Origin: Elusimicrobiota bacterium
GTDB taxonomy: Bacteria; Elusimicrobiota; Elusimicrobia; Elusimicrobiales; Elusimicrobiaceae
Direction: 5' to 3'
DNA: 29,653 bases
Assembly (NCBI GenBank): GCA_023398295.1
Contig: JAEWSL010000026.1
Span: 1 to 29,653 of the forward strand
The translations under genes and the position numbers were made by a program. The notes under the pieces were generated by a model. It did no database searches and was not told the DNA's origin. It was given only the letters and a program-made list of their open reading frames with translations. Positions 22,012 through 28,827 of this stretch are shown here, piece by piece. Each line of letters begins with the position of its first letter. Within the stretch, counting starts at the first letter, position 1.

Positions 22012-23841
22012 TTAGAAATGCGTTGTGCTGAAGAAAGCTTCCTCAACGTTTTCCTTTTTTTCATAAGAACGTTGGACGGCTTCTTCCAAAGAATTTATCG
22101 GCACTCGGCCCTGTTCCAGAACGTGTTTATGGAAATCAAGCAGATTAAAATCTTTTCCAAATTTCTTTTGATATTTTTCTTTAACGCGCTTAAATTCCCT
22201 TGCGCCCAAAACTGCGGCCAAATCCTCAAGCGGGTGCACGGCAAGGTTATTGACGGCGGCGGTGGCCTCTTCCTCTTTAATGCCTGCTGCTTTTATGTAG
22301 TCAATTGCCTGGGTGTAGGTAAAATCTTTTGACTGCATTTTTATATCGGCCGTGGCGAAAACGGCTTTTTTGTAGTTATACCACGCCAAATTGAGCGCGT
22401 CTTCGTTGCTGTTGAGATAACCTACGTCTTTTGCGGTTTCAAGCGCATATTTTACCCAGCCGTTTGCAAAGAAGATGTCTTCAGACATTTTGCGTATCAT
22501 TATAACCGGCTCGTCGGTAAGGGAGTACATGAGGCTTTTGCCGGGGGTAATATTTTCCGCCGCGCTCAGTTTAATGTCGGAGTAGGTAAAATTCCGCGGC
22601 AAAATTTCCTCGGCTTTTTTATATTCCGGCAGAGCTACAAGCACGTCGCTTTTCTGTTTGTTTATAAGCGGATACGGCGGCAGATAAGTTACGGTTTGGA
22701 AAGGCTGTTCCAGATATCTGGGGGCGGGCGCGATTATTACCTGCGCGTCGCCGGCGGGGAAAGCTTTATTTTCGTAAAAATAAGAGGTGGCTTCGCTGAA
22801 ACTATCAGAATAAGCTTTAAGGACCTCTTTATATTGGGGGTAATCTTTGAAGGTTGCGTCGGCAAAATAATAGTCGGAAGCGTTTATTTCAATAATACCC
22901 TTTTTGTTTGTGCGGTTTGCTTTTTCGGTTTCGTCTAAAGAAGGTTCCACTATGGGGGTGAGAGCCGCGCGCAGTTTATCTTTAGCCTCGTCCAGCTCGT
23001 CGTCTAAAATACGCATAATCTTTGAGTATGAAATGTTGTTCTGATAGATATCGTTTACCATGCGCATATAATTATCTTTGCCCATGCGGAAATCAACATA
23101 TTCTTTTTGGGCGAAGCGGTCCTCAAGATACTGGCGGTAATTTCTTATGGCTTCTTTTGCGCTTATGGAAACCTTTTTTATCTGTTCGCGCGTATAATCC
23201 TCTTTAGCCATTTTATCAAGAAGATAAGTTATATCGTCAAAAGAGTTGTAAGCCACCGAGGCCTCCATAACGGCCATTTTTACAAAAATATCCGGCGGGT
23301 TGTTCAAATTTCCGCTTGCGGAATCCAAAACCTGCGGCAGCATCTCAAGCCTTCTTAAGGCCGATTGCAGCCTGTCCTGCACCGGCATAAAATCCTTAAG
23401 CAGCATATCGTATACGGCGTTTATGCTTCTGAGGTAGAAAAGAGGATTTTTTGTAAGCTGATTTTGGGTGTCCAGCTCAAAAAGTTTTTTATTTACAAGC
23501 TCGCAAAGTATGTAATAGTCTATCTTTTTGCCGGAAGAGAGCGTTTTGGGTTTTATGCCTTCCAAAGCTTTTTGCAAAGACAGGAGGGCTTCTTTTCTCT
23601 CTTTTTCCGTCTGAGCGTCGCGCGGATCCAGCGTGGAATGATAATTTTCCACACCCAGCCTTGTCGCGTACTCCGGATAATAATCTGTTACAAAAGCAAG
23701 ATATTTATTGCCCAGTTCGTCCACCCTGTAATCGGCCAAAAGAGTGCGCGTTTCGTCCTCTGTTTTCGCCCGGCACAAACGGGGCGTAAAAACTCCGCAA
23801 AGGAAAAGCGCGGCCAAAGGCAAATAAAAGTATTTTTTCAT
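22012..23841 (-). CDS. DUF885-family secreted protein, metal motif missing
   Basis: The 609-residue protein has a signal peptide (about 1-25) and the length and ending of DUF885 proteins (FNLLDFHKHVLEQGRVPINSLEEAV at 565-589 matches the family's conserved tail). Active DUF885 members carry a gluzincin-like HExxPGH followed by E.GWALYAE. Here the first site reads ENITPGK (429-435), keeping only PG, and the second reads NGWVKYALE (460-468). The later conserved RY..PGQA segment is also gone. No zinc ligands remain, so it is probably not a peptidase; a binding or scaffold role in the periplasm is possible. AGAGGAA precedes the ATG. It is a single-gene unit, ended by the 21.98-kb terminator. Confidence 0.8.
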   Translation of the reverse strand: MKKYFYLPLAALFLCGVFTPRLCRAKTEDETRTLLADYRVDELGNKYLAFVTDYYPEYATRLGVENYHSTLDPRDAQTEKERKEALLSLQKALEGIKPKTLSSGKKIDYYILCELVNKKLFELDTQNQLTKNPLFYLRSINAVYDMLLKDFMPVQDRLQSALRRLEMLPQVLDSASGNLNNPPDIFVKMAVMEASVAYNSFDDITYLLDKMAKEDYTREQIKKVSISAKEAIRNYRQYLEDRFAQKEYVDFRMGKDNYMRMVNDIYQNNISYSKIMRILDDELDEAKDKLRAALTPIVEPSLDETEKANRTNKKGIIEINASDYYFADATFKDYPQYKEVLKAYSDSFSEATSYFYENKAFPAGDAQVIIAPAPRYLEQPFQTVTYLPPYPLINKQKSDVLVALPEYKKAEEILPRNFTYSDIKLSAAENITPGKSLMYSLTDEPVIMIRKMSEDIFFANGWVKYALETAKDVGYLNSNEDALNLAWYNYKKAVFATADIKMQSKDFTYTQAIDYIKAAGIKEEEATAAVNNLAVHPLEDLAAVLGAREFKRVKEKYQKKFGKDFNLLDFHKHVLEQGRVPINSLEEAVQRSYEKKENVEEAFFSTTHF

Positions 23842-23969
23842 AAGGTTCCTCTTTATTATTTTTGCGTTACATTTTTATGCGTCTGAAAATATAATTTATT
23901 TTATCACTTTTTATATTTTTTTGCATAACGGCGGCATCTTCTGCCGCGTTTTGCGCGCACCGTTCGGAA

Positions 23970-25223
23970 TCAGCCGCCGATGGTTACCGTCGCGTTCTTA
24001 TATTTTGAAGTCATGGAGCTTACGCAGGCGCTGTCAGGGCATATTATCCTGCCGGCGTACGCGCTGTTAAACGCCGCGGTGGAATAATTAGAGTCAAGCG
24101 TGATAACCGTGCCCGTGTTGCCGATAAACGAGGCCATATTGTTGCAAGCTCTGTCCCCGCTGCAGTTAAGAGAGGTAAAGTTCGTCCCGCTTAAAGACGA
24201 CATGGAGTAGCAGGAGTAATTCCCGTTACAGCTAAGCGAAGTTAAATTTTGTCCGCTTAGCGAGGTCATATTAAAACAGGCGCGCTCGCCCTGGCAGGTC
24301 AGGGAAGTCAGGCTTTCGCCCGAAAGCGCGGTCATAAGGGAGCAGGCGTTGCTGCCCTGGCAGTTGAGCGTTTGCAGATTATCGCCAGTAAAGGATTTCA
24401 TATAGGAGCAGGCTGTTGAGCCTTCGCAGCTGAGTTCGGTCAAATAATCGCTGTTAAAAGACTGCATATTATTGCATGCATAGTCCCCGCTGCACACCAG
24501 GCTTGATATGTCGCCGCCGGTAAGCGCCGTCAAATTATTGCAGACGGAAAATCCCTGGCAGTCAAGCGTTTTCAGATTTTCGCCGGTAAACGAAGTCATA
24601 TTATAGCAGGCGCGGTCGCCCTCGCAGATAAGCGAAGTCAAATTGCCGCCTGTCATAGACATATCGCGGCACGAGTTTTCGCCCCGGCAGGTAAGAAGGG
24701 TGGTGTCTGCCTCCACTACGCAGGAGTTTGATGTGCAGGTTTGCGAAACATCTTCTGCCAAATTGCAGGTTTCTATATCAAGCTTATCGCAAAAACCGGT
24801 GTCATTTTTCTGATAACAGCATATGCGTCCGCCGTCGTAGTATTTGCCTAAAGTGTAGCTGCCGTCGCTGCGCGCGGCTTTTACAACGCCTTTGCCCTTT
24901 TCCGTGCCGTTCAAAGTTACGTCAAAATATTTAAGGGTAAGGGTTTTATCCTGCGCGTACTGCCCCTGTTTATCGGCAAAATTTTCCTCCAGCTCGCCGT
25001 AATTGGTGGTATAGCGTCCGGCGGCCATAAAAAAACTTTGCTCCGCCACGGCGATGCTGTTTAGAACGTTCAGGGCGGTGGCGGCCTGGCTCTTTTCCAC
25101 CGCTTTACGGTATATCGGCAATGCTACTGCGGTAAGAGTCGCTATTATGAGCACTACTATTAATACTTCTACTAAGGTAAATGCTTTTCTTCTATCTTTC
25201 TTCTCAAAATACATCTTTATCAT
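23970..25223 (-). CDS. Prepilin-like protein with nine Cys-rich 22-residue repeats
   Basis: The 417-residue product starts with a type IV prepilin signal: basic MIKMYFEKKDRRK, then AFTLVE and a hydrophobic helix to about residue 36. Residue E19 is the conserved Glu5 of the mature form. A usual pilin-like globular part follows (about 40-130), then a Cys-rich linker. Residues 179-375 form nine tandem repeats, eight of 22 residues and the first of 21, with the pattern CxGxxACxNMxSLxGxNLxSLx. The spacing of Leu/Met/Phe and the two Cys per turn suggest a solenoid resembling leucine-rich repeats, perhaps stapled by disulfides. It would present a rigid binding surface on a pilus or pseudopilus. The processing site has Ala, not Gly, before Phe. 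AAGGGGA precedes the ATG. Confidence 0.82.
   Translation of the reverse strand: MIKMYFEKKDRRKAFTLVEVLIVVLIIATLTAVALPIYRKAVEKSQAATALNVLNSIAVAEQSFFMAAGRYTTNYGELEENFADKQGQYAQDKTLTLKYFDVTLNGTEKGKGVVKAARSDGSYTLGKYYDGGRICCYQKNDTGFCDKLDIETCNLAEDVSQTCTSNSCVVEADTTLLTCRGENSCRDMSMTGGNLTSLICEGDRACYNMTSFTGENLKTLDCQGFSVCNNLTALTGGDISSLVCSGDYACNNMQSFNSDYLTELSCEGSTACSYMKSFTGDNLQTLNCQGSNACSLMTALSGESLTSLTCQGERACFNMTSLSGQNLTSLSCNGNYSCYSMSSLSGTNFTSLNCSGDRACNNMASFIGNTGTVITLDSNYSTAAFNSAYAGRIICPDSACVSSMTSKYKNATVTIGG
24099..24689 (-). repeat. 66-bp coding repeats (nine units) in the prepilin-like gene
   Basis: The segment encodes nine 22-residue units (the first is 21). The units share phrases such as AGGTCA-type and TTGCAGGC-type codons but differ at many silent and coding sites. 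They are therefore not recent perfect copies; the repeat is kept at protein level. Units begin at Cys residues 179, 200, 222, 244, 266, 288, 310, 332 and 354. Confidence 0.9.
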
Positions 25224-25254
25224 AAGTCCCCTTTTTTTTGAGTAAATAAAAAAC

Positions 25255-25272
25255 GGACGATTTTACGCGTCC
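25255..25272 (-). promoter_or_regulatory. Terminator-like hairpin in the prepilin leader
   Basis: Read on the minus strand, GGACG and CGTCC form a 5-bp stem with an 8-nt loop, followed by GTTTTTTATTT. It lies 32 nt before the prepilin-like start and about 30 nt after a possible start site set by the extended -10 TGGTACAAT (25318-25310). It may act as a leaky terminator or attenuator for that gene. Confidence 0.4.
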
Positions 25273-25379
25273 TTCCCGAGAAAATTAAGTTATAGATTCC
25301 CCTGTCTTTATTGTACCAAAAAACCCCAGATAAAAACTCGCCGCGCGGTCTGCTTACGATATAAAAAATGCTGTTAATA

Positions 25380-25408
25380 TTGTTGCGATAAAATAATTTT
25401 GTTATAAT
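25380..25408 (+). promoter_or_regulatory. Candidate promoter for the tRNA-tig operon
   Basis: TTGTTG (25380-25385) and a perfect TATAAT (25403-25408) are 17 nt apart. The predicted start near 25415 is only a few nucleotides before tRNA-Lys, as expected for a tRNA promoter. Confidence 0.6.
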
Positions 25409-25418
25409 CTTTATATAA

Positions 25419-25491
25419 GGGCCATTAGCTCAGCTGGTAGAGCAGACGCCTCTTAAGCGTAAGGTCACAAGTTCGAACCTTGTATGGCCCA
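25419..25491 (+). tRNA. tRNA-Lys(CTT)
   Basis: The 73-nt gene has acceptor GGGCCAT/ATGGCCC, D-arm with AGCTCAGCTGGTAGAGC, anticodon loop CTCTTAA (anticodon CTT) and T-arm ACAAGTTCGAACCTTGT, with discriminator A. CCA is not encoded. It reads AAG codons. A promoter lies just upstream. Confidence 0.96.
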
Positions 25492-25512
25492 CTTCCTTTA
25501 GAATGCTCTTAC

Positions 25513-25594
25513 GGACGGATGGCGGAATTGGCAGACGCGTACGGCTTAGGACCGTATGGAGCAATCCTTGAGGGTTCAAGTCCCTCTCCGTCCA
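25513..25594 (+). tRNA. tRNA-Leu(TAG)
   Basis: The 82-nt class-II tRNA has acceptor GGACGGA/TCCGTCC, anticodon stem TACGG/CCGTA with loop CTTAGGA (anticodon TAG), a long variable arm, and T-arm GAGGGTTCAAGTCCCTC. Discriminator is A and CCA is not encoded. It starts 21 nt after tRNA-Lys and ends 28 nt before tig, with no terminator, so all three are probably one transcript. Confidence 0.96.
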
Positions 25595-25622
25595 TAAGTC
25601 CAAAAAAATCAGGAGAACTTAA

Positions 25623-26897
25623 ATGTCAAATTTCACAGTCGCTCAGGATAATGAAGTGTCGGTAAAAGAATTGGAAAAGAAAGGCTGCAGCATAACTTTA
25701 GAGATTACGGCAAAACCCTCTTTAATAAATAAATGTATGCAGGACGCGCTGGTTCAAGTGCAGTCGCGCGCCCAGCTTCAGGGTTTCAGGACGGGCAAAG
25801 TGCCGTTAAATTTAGTTAAGCAAAATTTCGGTCGTCATATACAGGAGAGGCTTGCCGATATGGTGTTAAGGGCGGCTTCGGCAAAAGCTTTGGAAAAATC
25901 AAAGTTACAGGCCGTTATGGTGCCTTCGGTTTCAAAAGCCGATTTTACTTCTTTGGAAGAGAATAAGCCTTTCACTTTCCAGCTGGACGTTGACACTCCT
26001 CCGACTTTTAGCGTTAAAGGCTACACGGGTATAGAAGTTACAAAAAAATCCTCAGCGGTAAGCGAAGACGAGGTTAAAAAACATATAGACCAGGTGCTTG
26101 AGCATAATTCCCGCCTTGAAAGCGAAGCCGAGGGCGCGGCGGTAAGCGACAGCAATTTTGCCGTCGTGAAATACAAAGGCTCAAAAGACGGCGTTGAAGA
26201 TAAAAAATACTCTGCCGAGAGCGAGCTTATAGATATGTCGGCCCCGCAGTCCCTTGACGGTCTTGCCGAGGCGGTTAAAGGCGCCAAAAAAGGCGAAGTT
26301 AAAGAATTTGAAACCAAAATGGACGACGGCACGGTAAAGTTTACCGTAACGGTTGAAGACGTTAAAAAGAAAGTCGCGCCCGCGCTTGACGACGCTTTTG
26401 CCAAAGACATGGGCTTTGAAACCGTTGAAAAGATGAAAGAAGCGGTCAAAACCAATCTGGAAAAAGAGGCCCTTGCCGCCAGCGAAAACGACGTCGTGGC
26501 GCAGATAGAAAACGCTCTTCTGAAAGCCAACTCCTTTGAAATTCCGCAGTCTTTGCTGGACTATCATACGCAGCTTGCCGTTGATAACTTTGTGCAAAGA
26601 ATGTTCGGCGCGCAGCAAATGCCTGAGGAGAACAAAAAAGCCTTTGCCGAAAAAATGCGTCCCAACGTGGAAAGGGATCTTAAAATCGGCTATATCGTAA
26701 ACGCGATAGAGAAGAAGGAAAATATCCAGCCCACCGAGCAGGAATTTAAGGCCGAACTTGATAAAACTTTGGAAGCAAACCCCTCCCAAAAAGATAAAAT
26801 CAACGCGTTCTTTGCCGAAAGAAAGGCCGACATCATGGCCACCATGGGCGAGCGCAAGGTTTTTGCTTTCCTTAAGGAAAAGGCAAAAATCAAATAG
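25623..26897 (+). CDS. tig: Trigger factor chaperone
   Basis: Trigger factor binds the ribosome at the exit tunnel and shields nascent chains. The 424-residue protein has the ribosome-binding signature GFRTGKVP (54-61), a central PPIase-like domain (about 150-240; this copy is diverged, with few aromatic active-site residues), and the helical C-terminal arms. It is slightly shorter than the common 430-450 residues. AGGAG lies 8 nt before the ATG. It follows two tRNAs within 28 nt and is followed by a hairpin before gmk. In many bacteria tig precedes clpP; here it heads a gmk-rpoZ group instead. Confidence 0.95.
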   Translation: MSNFTVAQDNEVSVKELEKKGCSITLEITAKPSLINKCMQDALVQVQSRAQLQGFRTGKVPLNLVKQNFGRHIQERLADMVLRAASAKALEKSKLQAVMVPSVSKADFTSLEENKPFTFQLDVDTPPTFSVKGYTGIEVTKKSSAVSEDEVKKHIDQVLEHNSRLESEAEGAAVSDSNFAVVKYKGSKDGVEDKKYSAESELIDMSAPQSLDGLAEAVKGAKKGEVKEFETKMDDGTVKFTVTVEDVKKKVAPALDDAFAKDMGFETVEKMKEAVKTNLEKEALAASENDVVAQIENALLKANSFEIPQSLLDYHTQLAVDNFVQRMFGAQQMPEENKKAFAEKMRPNVERDLKIGYIVNAIEKKENIQPTEQEFKAELDKTLEANPSQKDKINAFFAERKADIMATMGERKVFAFLKEKAKIK

Positions 26898-26910
26898 TTT
26901 TGATATCTGC

Positions 26911-26940
26911 GGAGCGGGTTTGAAAAAACCCGCTCCCTTT
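26911..26940 (+). terminator. Hairpin after tig, weak terminator
   Basis: GGAGCGGGTTT (26911-26921) pairs perfectly with AAACCCGCTCC (26926-26936) around the tetraloop GAAA, which is a stable 11-bp stem. The tail CTTTACTTAC has few T residues, so termination may be partial and leave gmk readable from the tig promoter. Confidence 0.55.
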
Positions 26941-26972
26941 ACTTACGCGCGCGCAATTTAATAAAATAAGAT

Positions 26973-27557
26973 ATGGGATTGTTTCCGATAATAGTTTCGG
27001 CCCCGTCGGGCGGGGGCAAAACTTCAATAGTCCAAAGCCTTCTTGAAGCGGACAGAGGCCTTCGCCGTGTAATTACGGCCACAACCCGCTCTCCCCGCGC
27101 CGGCGAAAAAAATGGCAGGGATTATTATTTTTGGCCCGCGGCTAAATTTGAAAAAGCGATAAAAAAACGCGAAATGGCCGAGTGGGCAAAGATACACACT
27201 CATTATTACGGCATACCAAAAAGTTCCGTGGAAAATATTCTTAAACAAAATAAATGCCCGGTTTTGGTAATTGACGTGCAGGGCGCAAAAACAATTAAAA
27301 AAATATATCCGGACGCGGTTTCAATTTTTATTACGCCGTCCTCCCTCAAAGAACTTAAAAAGAGGATTTCCGCCCGCAACGACGGCACAAAAAACATAGA
27401 ACTGCGTCTTAAAACCGCGCAGAGTGAATTAAAAGAAATAAAGCGTTACGACTATCTTGTCCTCAACGATATTTTTGAACAGGCCGTTTTGGACTGCCTT
27501 ATAATAATACAGGCCCAGCGGCACAATATCAAATACCTAAAAGATTTGAAAATATAA
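26973..27557 (+). CDS. gmk: Guanylate kinase
   Basis: Guanylate kinase makes GDP from GMP and ATP. The 194-residue protein has the P-loop APSGGGKTS (10-18; most have GPSGAGKS), the GMP-binding segment TATTRSPRAGEKNGRDYYF (about 35-53), an EWAKIHTHYYGIPKSSV stretch that contacts GMP, and the adenine-side VIDVQGAKTIKK. Length is slightly short but complete. The start ATG at 26973 has no strong ribosome binding site. It is 19 nt before rpoZ, the common gmk-rpoZ pair. Confidence 0.95.
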   Translation: MGLFPIIVSAPSGGGKTSIVQSLLEADRGLRRVITATTRSPRAGEKNGRDYYFWPAAKFEKAIKKREMAEWAKIHTHYYGIPKSSVENILKQNKCPVLVIDVQGAKTIKKIYPDAVSIFITPSSLKELKKRISARNDGTKNIELRLKTAQSELKEIKRYDYLVLNDIFEQAVLDCLIIIQAQRHNIKYLKDLKI

Positions 27558-27576
27558 AGCAATACGGGAGATTAAA

Positions 27577-27870
27577 ATGGCAATACAAGACAGTGATTTT
27601 GAACATAGACTTGTTGACTACGAGGGAGATAAATACGACATAGTAGTCCTGGCCTCCATGTGGGCAAAAGTGTTAAAGAGGAAAAGCGAATATAAAAACG
27701 AGCCTGACGCCACCGTAATCAAAGTAGCTTTAGACGATATTTTAAGCGGTAAAGTTACAAAAGAGGTTGTCTTAAAAGGCTCAACGGAAGCCGTCGCCGC
27801 GCAAAAACGCGAGGAAGAAGAAGCTCGCAAAGAAGCGGAAAGAAAAGCAAAAGAACCTCTTAAATTATAA
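27577..27870 (+). CDS. rpoZ: RNA polymerase omega subunit
   Basis: The 97-residue protein is an omega subunit, which helps assemble the beta-prime subunit. Residues DKYDIVVLASMWAKVLKR (about 18-35) match the family's conserved helix, and VIKVALDDILSGKVT (about 47-61) matches the later ALEEI-type segment. A charged Glu/Lys/Ala tail (75-97) follows. Position directly after gmk supports the call strongly. ACGGGAG precedes the ATG. The next gene starts 4 nt after its stop. Confidence 0.88.
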   Translation: MAIQDSDFEHRLVDYEGDKYDIVVLASMWAKVLKRKSEYKNEPDATVIKVALDDILSGKVTKEVVLKGSTEAVAAQKREEEEARKEAERKAKEPLKL

Positions 27871-27874
27871 ACTG

Positions 27875-28759
27875 ATGAAAAAAGAGCTGCAAACCATAGT
27901 AAAGGAACTTAAAACTTTTTTGAGCGCGGCGCAGGAGGACGATTTTACCCCTCCGCGCCGCCTCAGCGAAATTGCGCCCGCAAAACCAAAACGCAAAGTG
28001 AATGCGCAAAGCAAAAAAGCCGCAGCCAAAATTACGCCTGAAACGCGAACCTCCCAAAATCAGCAAGAGCAGCCTGTACAATTTAATCAGCCAAAAGCGG
28101 CGGAGGCTGCGTCCGCGTCCTCCTCTGCCTCGGAAAAGCAAACCCTGCTGGAGGAGCTTGCGCAGAAAATAATTAGCTGCAAACGCTGCGAGCTGGGCCT
28201 AACGCGCATAAAGGCCGTTCCCGGCGAGGGCAACGCCGACGCCAAACTTATGTTTATTGGCGAAGGCCCGGGTTTTGATGAAGACAGGCAGGGCAGGCCT
28301 TTTGTCGGACGAGCGGGCCAATTGCTTGATAAAATAATTGCCGCAATGGGCTTTACGCGGCAGGAAGTTTTTATAGGCAATATGGTAAAGTGCCACCCGA
28401 TGATAGACGCCTCAGATCCGCAGAAACACGGCAACGACCGCGCGCCCAAACCGGAAGAAATCGCTTTTTGCAGACGCTATATTGAGCGGCAGATAAGCAT
28501 AATTTCTCCCGATTATATTGTTGCTTTAGGCGGCGTTGCGGCCAAAAGCCTTATACGCGACACAGCCAGCTTAAGCTCTCTTCGCGGGCAGATTTTTGAT
28601 TTGGAACTTACTTCCGTAGAATTAAAAAAACCGATAAAAATAATTGCCACCTACCACCCCGCGGCCCTTTTGAGAAATCCAAACTGGAAGAAGGACGCCT
28701 GGACGGACTTAAAGATGCTTCTTAACGCCATGGGGCGTAGCCCTGCGGCCGCAAAATAA
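27875..28759 (+). CDS. Family 4 uracil-DNA glycosylase
   Basis: The 294-residue iron-sulfur enzyme removes uracil from DNA, the first step of base excision repair. The cluster cysteines are C102 and C105 (CKRCELG), C173 (MVKCHP) and C199 (FCRRYI). The catalytic region GEGPGFDEDRQGRPFVGRAG spans about 129-148, and the second motif HPAALLRNP starts at H261. The first 85 residues are a low-complexity Lys/Ala/Gln/Ser extension that is not needed for the fold. It is packed 4 nt behind rpoZ and 68 nt before priA, so it probably shares their transcript. Confidence 0.93.
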   Translation: MKKELQTIVKELKTFLSAAQEDDFTPPRRLSEIAPAKPKRKVNAQSKKAAAKITPETRTSQNQQEQPVQFNQPKAAEAASASSSASEKQTLLEELAQKIISCKRCELGLTRIKAVPGEGNADAKLMFIGEGPGFDEDRQGRPFVGRAGQLLDKIIAAMGFTRQEVFIGNMVKCHPMIDASDPQKHGNDRAPKPEEIAFCRRYIERQISIISPDYIVALGGVAAKSLIRDTASLSSLRGQIFDLELTSVELKKPIKIIATYHPAALLRNPNWKKDAWTDLKMLLNAMGRSPAAAK

Positions 28760-28827
28760 ACGCGGCAAACAAAACCGCGCTTAAAATCGTAAAATATAAA
28801 ATAGCAAACCAAGAAAGGATAAAATTT

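Noticed and set aside
23365..23886. 173-residue ORF antisense to the 5' part of the DUF885 gene
   Set aside because: Overlaps the DUF885 coding region and its promoter side; no recognisable motif.
24099..24689. Possible CRISPR array from the 66-bp periodicity
   Set aside because: The repeats are degenerate, in frame and continuous within a coding gene, with no identical repeat-spacer alternation.
26021..26789. Long ORFs antisense to tig
   Set aside because: Complement of a well-identified gene; Phe/Ser/Leu-rich shadow translations.
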